From NCBI RefSeq assembly GCF_000699445.3, contig NC_067202.1:9109458-9173457 (forward strand): a stretch of DNA of 64,000 nucleotides, read 5' to 3'. Shown piece after piece: positions 1 through 12,400 of this stretch. The DNA comes from Schistosoma haematobium. Lineage: Eukaryota > Platyhelminthes > Trematoda > Strigeidida > Schistosomatidae. The translations under genes and the position numbers were made by a program. Positions within the stretch are counted from its first letter, which is position 1; each line of letters starts with the position of its first letter. The notes under the pieces are model-generated. The model searched no databases and was not told the DNA's origin. It saw only the letters and a list, made by a program, of their open reading frames with translations.

Positions 1-477
1 ACATTTTGTGGACACTGATTGACACTTTTATCATTACTGCCATTTTGGACATATGTCTCCGTCTCCTTTGTATCATTATTATTAATATCATCATCATCAT
101 CACTTAAGATAATTACCTCAGGTTCTGGCTGACAATTGTCATTATTACTATTAGTATTGTTGTGATTATCTTTATTTACTTGTTCTGTCGTTTCCATATA
201 TGTATTGTTTTTATCAACAGTGTTTGTTTCGGATTCATTCAATTTATCAGTAGTCACTTTGTCTCCTTCACTAGGTGCTTCAAGATTTTTCAATGTAATA
301 GGAGCCTTTACATTTTCGACATTTTTCTGTTCAACTTTAAATTGATTAGATTCCGTGATGAAAGAACTATTTGGACTAACGTCATTAGGATTATTTAAAT
401 ACCAATCACCATTTGCATCCAACTGAACAAATTCAACGTCAACACTACGAGGATTTTTCAAAATACTCATAAAAAAT
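1..477 (-). CDS. PIAS: PIAS last visible exon: end of SP-RING, SUMO-interacting motif
   Basis: The acceptor CAG is at 478-480 and the exon enters in phase 2. It begins FFMSILKN, which matches the helix closing the SP-RING in PIAS proteins (FMEIL-like), then a Val-Glu-Phe ... Gly-Asp-Trp segment typical of the family. Around 87-117 it encodes Val-Ile-Ile-Leu-Ser followed by five Asp, a classic SUMO-interacting motif with acidic tail. The rest is Asn/Thr/Glu-rich and probably disordered. The frame is open to base 1, so the exon continues outside the window. Confidence 0.85.
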
Positions 478-3400
478 CTGGTGTGGAAAAGAAAATGAAA
501 TTACAAAAAAATTACTTTTTACATCAATAATCTGTACACTTCAATTTACTGTTTATAAGAGTAAATATTAGGCAATTAGTGCTTCAAGGGATATAAGATT
601 AACGATACATGAATAGTGAAAAATGAAAATGTTATTAAAATCCATCAATCAGTCGTAAGCAACGTAGAACCTGTCACATATATCCATAAGAGCAAGTTGT
701 CACACCACATCAACACGGTATGATGAAAGTATAAAAACAAATTCTCGAGTGATAGTAGAATAATAGTAGTAATAGTATAAGTGGTATTAGAACACATCAT
801 GTATATAGAAAATAGCATTAGAGAAGAAAGAATGAATTGAAGGGATAAAGTAATTATAGGATAATTCAGAACTGGATATCTAGGGGAAGATGCTGAATAC
901 GTGCATCTGCACCAATGAGAAATATCCTAAGCCATGTCACTCAACGTTTCCAACTATCGGTACGATAGTCGTGACACCAATTAGGTGAGCTTCATCTGAC
1001 AACACGGTTCAGTATAACAGTTAGTGAACTTTACACATTGATGTCACAGCTTGATTTGGTAGAGCTTATAGACTTCCTACACCGTACATCAAGCTTTGGT
1101 GAATGGGCATACGTAATGCATGCCGAAATTTGAGTGTTGTTGTATTCGGTCTCACTCGTTAGGTTTTTCTCATTTTTACCTCGATGTTCACTGTCATAAA
1201 CTGTTTTGGTGGACTTTTCTGATTTTCCTCCGTGAGGAAATGCCACATTTCACATAAATTTTTACAAAATTGCTTTCTAGTCAAGTTGGTCGTTCAGTCG
1301 ATTAATTAGTAATCGAACTTGTTGTTCTACATTTCTTTATTAATTAAAATTCCAAACTTCTTATAGTCTATTGAGGTACATAGTTACAATTTCCTTCCGT
1401 ATTTATTTTTTAAAGGACTGGTGATCATTCTGAATGGAGAGTAGTACTAAGGCTAGGTTGGGCGACGACGGATTTCTATGTTCCAAGCAATGTATCCTCC
1501 AATGCTGCGTCACATCGAGCCCTTGTCTTGGAGTCATTACCTCGTTGCCTTTCTATTCGTGTCTCCGGTCGACCCGTACCCTTACCTGACCCCATTTTTC
1601 ATGGTGGTCAGGCTCAACGTCTTGGAAAGCGCCTTCGTTTATCAATTGATATAACAGACAAAGTATGTGCATCTTTTTAATCTGATTATATTATTTTTAG
1701 CTCCATCGGTTTTTTGGCAAAACGTTTATTCAATACTGTCATAACCCGTGGCCTTGTGCCCTACTAGTGTATAATGTAATGATACCGCCAATTAGAGAAC
1801 AGTGATTTATCGACAGGCCCAATGACACATAGTCGTGACACCAATTAGGTGAGCTTCATCTGACAACACGGTTCAGTATAACAGTTAATGGACTTTACGC
1901 ATTGATGTCACAGCTTGGTTTGTTCAAACTTATAGATTTCTTACACCTATTAAACGATAGACATAACAACACTAAAAAAGTCCACTTACTCATCTACTCT
2001 TAAGTCACGAAATGGTGCAGAGATACTACAAATAGGGCAAGACCAACGAGGTCTTCGCATATTGATTGTTAAATATGAGTGTAAATCAAAACACTGAAGA
2101 TGTGAACAGTTGAACGATCGTACAGGAAGCTACAATAAAAATATGGAAAGATCAAATAATTTTAACAAATAACATTCTTTTATTTATGTTTAAATAATTT
2201 AAAGTGATAGTTGACATGATTATTATATTAGACGATTAACTGTTGTATGGATTACGCTTTTTACGTTGGCATACAAAAAATTTTAGTTTCGAATACTGTT
2301 TTATAAAAACACCTTAATGAAAAGTTATTAGAATTGTATAATCTAACTATCGGGAGTGATAACTTAGTTGTTAAAACAATGTGGTCAGCTCCAAAGAATC
2401 ACATGAAGTGTTTGGCTCAAATGAATTACATTATAATTGTAGTATACACAGCAAACACAGCTTAAGATTTTATTTAACGATACTCTTAAATGCAGGCAAT
2501 AACAACGCTGTTGGAATACCTACACTTGACTCACATATTCCATCTTAAAAAATGGCACAGCATTGCCTTTTTGTATTAGTACGTTAAAGGGGAGGGGTTA
2601 TGGTATGTGAAACCGAATGACACTGAAGAAAAATCAAATCTAGGTACGATACTACATTTGTGTAAAAACTACGGGCAGAGTTCAGTAGTAGACGATTATT
2701 AAACCACACAAATACTGATAATAAAGTGCTAAATAACAAATTTAGAAAGGCAAACTAATCACAGGAAAGTAATAACAATGTCAGTGTAAAGGGGGAGGAA
2801 CTTACATCGATTCTTGTTCGAGTTAGTGGACACAATAAGCACACAGGGATGTAGTCAGCAAGCTCAACGTCACCATCTTCAAAACATAAATCACTATCGT
2901 CAGACGATTTTTGAAGCCGAGATTTCAGTTCATGCTAGAGTTGAAAAATAACGGCAGAATAAGAAATAAGTTGTTTATTAATGATTACTTTTGATCTAAG
3001 AGTTGTAGAAATAAATAATATCAACAGATGTCTTTCACAAACCACAGAAGATTAGTATGAAATGCAAAAGTGCTTGGAATTAATCATTTTGTACTTAAAA
3101 ATCTAGCTTAAAAATAATTCAAGATTACAAAATCAAACCAGCTGTTTCCTTCAAATGAATGACCACTTTTTTCTGACAAGTTATTTTACTGACACAAACC
3201 AAACTCATAGAACATAACATCTTACAATAATTATTCACTTAAGTGTGGTACAAAAACACTCGTTTACATAATAAGATTGATTAATATTAGACTTCTCTAC
3301 CATTCATTTGTAAGAAGTAAACGATGATGTTAAACAATATATGGACGTTGATAGTACTTGATTATCGGTGTCTTTAACATGTTGCTCAGATGGAGTACAA

Positions 3401-6400
3401 ATGCAAACCCTGTTAAAGGTTAGGTACAACGTTTAAAAAAGAAATATGATGAGACTATCAAACTGACTTATTTCAAGGTAGTATATATCAAGTCACTATT
3501 TGTTTGATGTTCATTGTTGGTTAATGGAGTCTTTAAAATAAAACGTGAAAAAACCTAAATTAAAACACAGAATTAGCCTTCGGAATTACAGTTTTGGCAG
3601 TATAAGGAACTAGTCTTTTAGGTTAGAATTAGTGGGATTTGATTTTACAACTTTGATAAACTAGGGTTCACCTCGTCGAATAGCAGTTATTTGGATCATT
3701 CCTGTTGTTAATAAGTCAGAAGATCAACTATTTCCATCACTAAATTTTACTAGAAATCACAATAGGCGTTGTATTGAACAATTTAAGGTTGAAAACTATC
3801 ACTTCTGATTAATTAGAAGCTTACTAGTTACTGATTATTGATATAAATAACAATTATCTGACTATATCAACCCGAATATATTTTTTGTTGCCTGTTGCTG
3901 CTTTCACTTCAAAAGCATCAAAATACATTTGGACACTAAGATAAATTAAATGTCAAGATCGTTTTCATAACGTTATGCATCGGAACTGTAAAAAAGACTG
4001 ACAACTAGCAAACTAGTTGAGATAAAAATCATTACTTTTGTATTATCAGCAGGAAGTGAGAATGCCGGTGGCAAACAATTGTCATAAGCCCCGAAAACCC
4101 CGTGATCTTCTAAAGTTCCTGAACCATCTGCATTTACTGTTAATGATGGAAATTCGATAGGATCTAAGAGTGGTCCATTGATGAAATTTTTGTAGGCCTC
4201 TGGATTTTCCAAATTAAAGGTATTTCGAAGATCGGAAACTGAATAAGCTCGATCAAGTGTAACTTGAACTAGAGGCAACCCAATTAGATGACATAACAAT
4301 GGAGAAACCAGTCCATCAGCAACCAAGTTTAAGAGTCCTACAGATTGATCTTCCAACGGTGCATGCAACCAGGTTAATTCAATATCGACAACTCTGTTTC
4401 TAACTGCAGAACCACACTTCATGAGTACCTGATTAAAAAAATTATTGTTCAAGTTGTAACTCGTGAAATCTATGTAGAACAAGTAACACAAATACGTAAA
4501 TATACTCCGTTTGTTCATCCCCTATCGGGAAATTTATTAACGTGATAAGTAAACGGTAAAAAGTCACTAATCATTAAAATATTTGTGAGATAGATAATGC
4601 AACACTACATAGTTGGATATCTACAATAGATTCATTGGAATGTTTACTTCAATTTGTCTAGAAATTAACTAAATTCGATGAAATGAACAAGGCTTCGGTG
4701 AAATCAAGTTGAAAACAAAAATTTAGTGAATGTGTTTACCAAACTTGTTGAAAATTGCCTAAGTTAAGTTGGAAACCATTATGGATGACACTTCATGTCT
4801 ACAGTGTTTCCATCATGTAATTTTTACTTCGGTGGTTTGTGAAGAATAGTTCAGTCTGGAGATCATTTTCGTCACGAATCAAATGAAACCAATTAAAAAA
4901 CAAGATCAAGCACTGGGTAAAGGTTGAAAATCGGTTTGTAAAGTAATGAATTTTCATCGTCTGAGGTGGTTTGGATATGTATTACATGGGCCCATACCTT
5001 GACAAATAGCTGTAAGATTTTTCTTGTATGTATTTGCTTATTTGTGTGTAAAAATCCTTTCATATATAAAATCCATGTGATGGCACTTATTTGTTTCCCT
5101 TTATGTGTAACGTTACTCCTACTATTCAGTATTCACGTTTAATATTTTCAATATTATTGATTTGTTTGAAGTGAATATATTGGCTACAGATTCCGAAATT
5201 GACCAATGTATATATGTACCATAATCTAATTTACTTACGACTGATTGCTTGAATTGAAGAAACGTTGAAAACCGGGATATGCTAGACAGTTGTTTCATCT
5301 TAGATTTCGATTTCCTAGCAGCGTCCCCTTGTATTTCTAACACAGATTGAATCTACGACTTTGAAACTTTAAGGTGAGTGCGTTATCTTGATAACACTCA
5401 ATTAGAAATTCAAGAGTTTATATTTATAGCTTCTGTTAATCAACGATATTGTGCAAGCATTAGTTAGTTGCACTAATGATATCTATCTAACTAGAGACAT
5501 GCCTTAACCCCGGCAGTCACGATTTGTTAAGTGAACTTCGGGAATTTGTTATGAAGTTAGTCAATATTGAACATATCATTTTTTACTTAGACGGCTTGTG
5601 GATATTTGTTAATTTATTTGATCGAACATTGTTACATATACGAAACAAGAATATTGATAGGTTATATTTCATATGAATAAGCTGTCAAAACAAGAGATGT
5701 GTTGAAGTTAAACTAGATTAACTCGTTTACCAGGTGCTCGAGTATGAGCAACACTATAAGTGTGAGGGTTAATGATACTATCCTATTGCTCAAACCGAAT
5801 TAGGTGTGTCGGGGTTCGGACCTGCAACTGAGGTTAAAGCATAATTAAACCGTAGTAACATGGCCACCTTAAAAACGATTCATTTCCGTTATGCGGTAAC
5901 TAAATAACTGTTTATTAACTTTCACACTGAGTGAGTAGAGAACATTGATTGCCATTAATTGCAATACCATTCTCTAATATATCCTGAGATATTTCTTATT
6001 TCCAGTCAAGTTTTGAGATAGTAAAAAAGTAAACAGATTCCACGGCATATCTAAGAATATAAAGAAAACTACTGAGGTTTTTGTACAAGCTTAGAATAAA
6101 CCTAATTAGGCGATTTGGTGGAATGTGTTAGATCATTACTATAACGTTTGTCCTCCCATTAAGTTATGTTTAAAACTCCTAGTCTTTAAATAACGATGTA
6201 AATAAAAAGGTTCACTGGTTATAATGTATTTGTTATATTCCGATGAGAATAATGAATGATAACTGTTGGAATTTATTTCTGGACTAATACTATACTATTT
6301 TTACTCAATAATTATTAAGTAGCTAAACTATGCATATTCATGTTCCTCCTATTACCAGCTTTATTTTCACTCATAGACTATTAGTATACCGTTTACCGTT

Positions 6401-9400
6401 CTTGAGTTATGCCCAGTCTATTATTTACAATCTCTTACGACCACAGACACTTATGGCTAGATCTTGTACAAATGTTATTTTCTATTTTGTGGTATGATGT
6501 GGTATGTTTGACTGGTGTGTATAAACCCAGTATGTTTGAAATACATAATTCATATCGTGGAGACTGATATTGGTGTTCTGGACTTAACAGGAAGCAGGAC
6601 CGACAGATTCTAGACTATTCGTACTAGTTTTATGTGTCATTGGGCCTGTCGATAAATCACTGTTCTCTAATTGGCGGTATCATTACATTATACACTAGTA
6701 GGGCACAAGGCCACGGGTTATGACAGTATTGAATAAACGTTTTGCCAAAAAACCGATGGAGCTAAAAATAATATAATCAGATTAAAAAGATGCACATACT
6801 TTGTCTGTTATATCAATTGATAAACGAAGGCGCTTTCCAAGACGTTGAGCCTGACCACCATGAAAAATGGGGTCAGGTAAGGGTACGGGTCGACCGGAGA
6901 CACGAATAGAAAGGCAACGAGGTAATGACTCCAAGACAAGGGCTCGATGTGACGCAGCATTGGAGGATACATTGCTTGGAACATAGAAATCCGTCGTCGC
7001 CCAACCTAGCCTTAGTACTACTCTCCATTCAGAATGATCACCAGTCCTTTAAAAAATAAATACGGAAGGAAATTGTAACTATGTACCTCAATAGACTATA
7101 AGAAGTTTGGAATTTTAATTAATAAAGAAATGTAGAACAACAAGTTCGATTACTAATTAATCGACTGAACGACCAACTTGACTAGAAAGCAATTTTGTAA
7201 AAATTTATGTGAAATGTGGCATTTCCTCACGGAGGAAAATCAGAAAAGTCCACCAAAACAGTTTATGACAGTGAACATCGAGGTAAAAATGAGAAAAACC
7301 TAACGAGTGAGACCGAATACAACAACACTCAAATTTCGGCATGCATTACGTATGCCCATTCACCAAAGCTTGATGTACGGTGTAGGAAGTCTATAAGCTC
7401 TACCAAATCAAGCTGTGACATCAATGTGTAAAGTTCACTGACTGTTATACTGAACCGTGTTGTCAGATGAAGCTCACCTAATTGGTGTCACGACTATCGT
7501 ACCGATAGTTGGAAACGTTGAGTGACATGGCTTAGGATATTTCTCATTGGTGCAGATGCACGTATTCAGCATCTTCCCCTAGATATCCAGTTCTGAATTA
7601 TCCTATAATTACTTTATCCCTTCAATTCATTCTTTCTTCTCTAATGCTATTTTCTATATACATGATGTGTTCTAATACCACTTATACTATTACTACTATT
7701 ATTCTACTATCACTCGAGAATTTGTTTTTATACTTTCATCATACTGTGATGATATGATGTGACGTCAGCCAACGGACATATGTCAGAGCCTAATTTGTGT
7801 ATGACTGACTTAACTTCTGGAAGTACAAAATGACGGAAGGAGTGATTTACAAATTCGCAAAATAAGATGGTAACTGACATAATGTAGTTGGAGATAGTTA
7901 TCAGAACCTGGACATAGTTTGAGACTCGTCAGTTAGTCGTATCTGGAATCAGAGTATCCAGTACCCCAAGTGGGTTTCGGACCAAGATCAGCCACTTTCA
8001 TAGCATGATAATACGCTAACGATATGTCCAAGCTGAGACTGACCTCTCGTAAGAATGAAATATGTACAACGGTTAATCATTGAGTAGTAGTTCTACGAAC
8101 TAACCCGTCATTGGTTACTACTCGGTGATCAAAGTAAGCACGGTAACCCGTTTCTTAGCTTTAGTTCCGAGTATTCGAGAGTCATCATAGTATACGAATG
8201 AATAAAAGTAATAACATCCTGGTAGAGTTCGAAAATACCATGCATTCGAATATCAAAAAATTTTACCCGACCACAAAACTTTGTTGATTGTAACGAGTTA
8301 CTTATAAGTAGTTAAAAACAGAAGACAAAAGTAAACAGACGACTAGTGGGAATAGTCGAAAACAAAAACAAACCACTGACGTGCATGATAGATCTATGAG
8401 TAAAAACATTAATATGAAAAGAAAAACAGCAGATACGCCCCCCCCCAAAAAAAAATTAGGTAACATTAAAAGCACAAACAATGCATAAGTGAAAGAGACA
8501 GTCACCTACAGACATTTATTATCTGAACTGATGAAAGAACTACTCAGAAAAACCATGGAAGCATTGAGGGAAATTTGCAGAATACTCAACAAACATTACT
8601 TTTACAGTTGTATGAAGAGTATATCTAACCTCAGAAAGTTCAACCAATACAGAACTGTAATTAAAATACAGTATGCCCGCAGAGTTATTAAAAAAACATC
8701 AAAATTGAAATGTCCAAACATCGAAGGATGATGAAAGTTCACAACCTGATGAAACTTATAGCTAAATAAGAAACTGGCGTGGATGCCAAGAACTAGTCTC
8801 TCCAGAACTAGCTTAAATGAAAAACCTCTGTTTGAAAAAGAATTAATTTAGACAGACTGTCCTCGGGCCGACCTGTCTAATTTCGATCACAAGTGACCTA
8901 CAAAGGCGACCAATCAGGATGGAAGTTAAAAATCGATAGATTAACTTGTGTACTGACACGCTCACAGTGAGACCTGCAGTCTGAATTAGTGGATCACTTG
9001 TTTAATTTAATTCATGTCTGTCTATCTAAACTTTGAATACATAATTTAGTGCGACAGACATACTTGCGAAAACACGAATCAATATTTTAGTACACAGACC
9101 AATCTACGAAAATAACTAGAAAAATGAGAACTCGTGTTTAGGTTAACGTAATATTATTTTGCAAATAAACGATAAAAACTACTGTGTTTTATATCAGTGC
9201 TTGCATGGAAAATCGGTCCCCCCCCATATAGTTTAAGTTTCAGATGGCCATTAGAAATATAATCCCATGAAATTACATGTTCTTTGTTTGGACCATGTGG
9301 CACCCGTTACTACCTAAATAATATGACTTCGTAAAACAATTATTATGACAAATAACGTATACCACAAATTCTTCTTAGCATGTCAACGCGCACACTTAGG

Positions 9401-12400
9401 TAATGTATTAAAAAGGAATTCCTTCATTTCAGCACTTTTTCTAAAGAACCTGAATAGTATGATAATGAGGCAGTGGGTCAAATGCAATGGATTTCAAGAA
9501 ACGAAAATCAAAACTATTGCAAAGCACTATCGGCTAAGATGTATGGAGATGACAAGAAAACAAGTTTATGGACTTATTGTTATGGCGAGACTGGCTTTAT
9601 TCAATATATGTTTAGTACGATATGGAATTCTCAGCACACAATATTTTAACGAGTTCCTTTTAAAAAACAAAAAACGATAACATACATACACTAAGTTAGT
9701 GAACTACCTGGAATTAAATGGAATGTTTCAAGTGCAATAAGAACCTGTACAGCTTATAATTAGACACATTTAGAAATACAAATAGGTCAGCTCTAACAAC
9801 CTACTATTCAAAGTATATTCGTTAGATAAAGTACCATATTATTAATGACCTCAAAACATTCACCACATACCCTGCTAACTGCCTTCATCATTCTGCAGAA
9901 CAGCAAAATCTTTTTTTCAAAAACCCGGCAAAGAATGACAGGTAATATACAAGAACTTACAAATCGTAAAATTAATGAAGAAAGAATGTAGCCTCTTTAT
10001 ATAATAAATTAAACGGAAAACTCAATATCACTAAAACATGAGAAGACGGAAAGAGATCAAAGGCAAAACTTCCACAAAAACAAATAAGTTTTGATACTGT
10101 TTATTACGGAATCGCCAGTAGTATAAACTTTATGGGAATCCTACAAGGTGTTTAAGGACTATTTATATCTCAGTCTAAAATTAGAAGTTTGCCACTTTAT
10201 TTATTTATTTAAACACAAACATTCGTACAAGAAGGCACCAAATAAATATCCACCACACAAGTCACTTGATTTGTGTATGGGCTGTGATACTGCCCAGATG
10301 CCCAGGTCGAAGCAGGTAGTATTCTTAGGGAGTCACACTCCGAGCATTTGACACAAAAATCTAATCCACAAGGTAGTGGAGCAACGTTAGAAGATGCAGT
10401 CCCATGGTAGTCGGTGACCAACGATTGGTTCATACGCCATTTGCTCCCTCAGGACACCGGAGCCCATATGCACTATTCGTTTGGAGTTAGGGTCTACCAA
10501 ATCCCCTGGGTGGATCCTCCATATCCACCAACCCAGTTAAAGCGCCGGACATTCGCTTTTCGCCCTCCCAACTTCGTAAATAACACCCCCACCGCGAGAA
10601 GGCATTGGGTAAGACTTCCCTGATCGTGGCTGTATACGCGTGGCCATGTGTGAGCATTTAGAGAGGGAGAGCAGACTCTCCCCACTATCGGCCGTACCAG
10701 GGCATTTGAGGGAAGTTTGCGATTCAGAAAGATTACGTGTGAAGCTATTAACAACCAACGATCGTTCAATGAGAGACAAAAGCTCATTCATTTCAAGGGG
10801 TCATAAATAGGTAGATATCGGTGTATATGCAATGAGATCGTCCATACATTGAACAGAAGTATTTCCTGTCGAAGATGGCAGATCATTTAGGAAAAAAAGG
10901 AGACAGAACAGCTCATTGTGGCACGCCTTCATGAGTAAGCGGAGACGTAGAACACTTTCTTCCGAGGACGGTGTACTGCTCTTTTCCAGAAAGGTAAGAA
11001 CGCATCCAGATGGTTATCAAGTTGTAGGTTTTAATGACAGTAAACGTGTTATGGTGCAAAATAATAGCAGCATCGAAGATACTTCTTTTGCATTTGTAAG
11101 CAAACTGATATGGATCAATATGCTCTTTAAATGCAGGTTGAAGTGGGAGTAGTAGTAGTTTTCCCATTGTTTTGAAAAAAGAAGTTATTGCTATGGGTGT
11201 AATTTTCACATTCCTATCACCATATACTTTCCTCCACCTTTTCAGTATGAAATTAGTTGAGAAGGATTTGTTAAAGATGCCCATGAATGGATGACATAGA
11301 GTGCCAGCACACTTCTTAAAAAGGAGGTTTGGGATTTCGTCAGGTCCCAAATATTAGAACGAGTTGATTGACTGGAAACACTATCAGACATCAGTTTCAA
11401 TGAATATCGAAACACAACTATTCTTTAAACTTGTGGATACAGGGAGCATGACATCAGATAACTGACGTACAAAAGACTTATTTAAGTCATAAACATTCAG
11501 CTGGTTATCTTCATCAATATATCTCCCACCTGTAAGCTCTTTAAATAGTTCCCACACATTTGAAGAGTTTTTACAAGGTATGAGTATCTAAGTAAGCATC
11601 GGATTCAGATTGGTGGGTGTCATTACCAAGGTCTGACTCGATAATTCCACATAAATTGAGCATTGGGTAGATTTTTATTAATAAAAATAATATATCTGTA
11701 ATACTGAAATGAGTAGAAAAATCAGGTCTTTAAATTTTCCGAAGTTTCGTTTTTCAGTGTAAGCCACTTCTTCTGAAATGGTTTTAGTTGTATGGGATTT
11801 GTTCAAGTGGACGGTTTTACTATATAGATTTTTTATGCATTATACAAATGATTATTGGGACAAAATTTGGTTATGAATCTAAGAAAATAAGTTTAAAAAA
11901 ACATACTTTTTATGCACACTGCAGAAACCAAACTCATCAAGACAGGCCAGAACAAAATATTCAAATAGACGTATCAGTCAATATATGCTGTGGCGATTGA
12001 TGAAAATAAGTATCTTGTCTGTAACTTCGATGCTTTCGTTTTTAAAATTCGATACGGTTGTGAAATACATAATGTTCAATTTTTCCCCCTTGTAAAATGT
12101 ATTTACCATCACCTTTTGAAGAACAGCTTGTCTACACGCTTTTTTTAGATTTCCACTGCTTAATTGTAGATTAAAATTAATCTCCAACTTAAAGTTACGG
12201 GAGTTTTTTTAAAGATCGAATGCACAGCTATCAGTTTTTACGTTAAGATTTCACTACACAGTGTCATGAAGACCTGCATCTAACATCTAATTCATCATTA
12301 TGCAAGAATTTATCTGATTAGTCTAACAATTCAGTGAGTTTCAACCTTATTTGTTGGCGCTTTTACTATATCAGTACATATGAACTTACTTAGGACGTAG

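Noticed and set aside
1031..1246. 71-codon open frame repeated at 7216-7431 on the other strand
   Set aside because: It is simply duplicated because it lies in both inverted arms, is intronic, and has no recognised domain or splice support.
8302..9680. Open frames at 8302-8505, 8489-8731 and 9345-9680
   Set aside because: No family similarity, no splice evidence, A/T-rich composition, and they lie inside a large PIAS intron.
10209..10791. Several overlapping frames of 67-97 codons on both strands
   Set aside because: They fall in a GC-richer retroelement leader duplicated at 14924-15410; no protein family is recognised.
12113..12155. A 43-nt minus-strand micro-exon with correct phases between the PIAS exons at 12390 and 4428
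   Set aside because: It fits phases by chance. The real PINIT exon at 6800-7046 joins exon 12390 in phase and restores a canonical PINIT domain.
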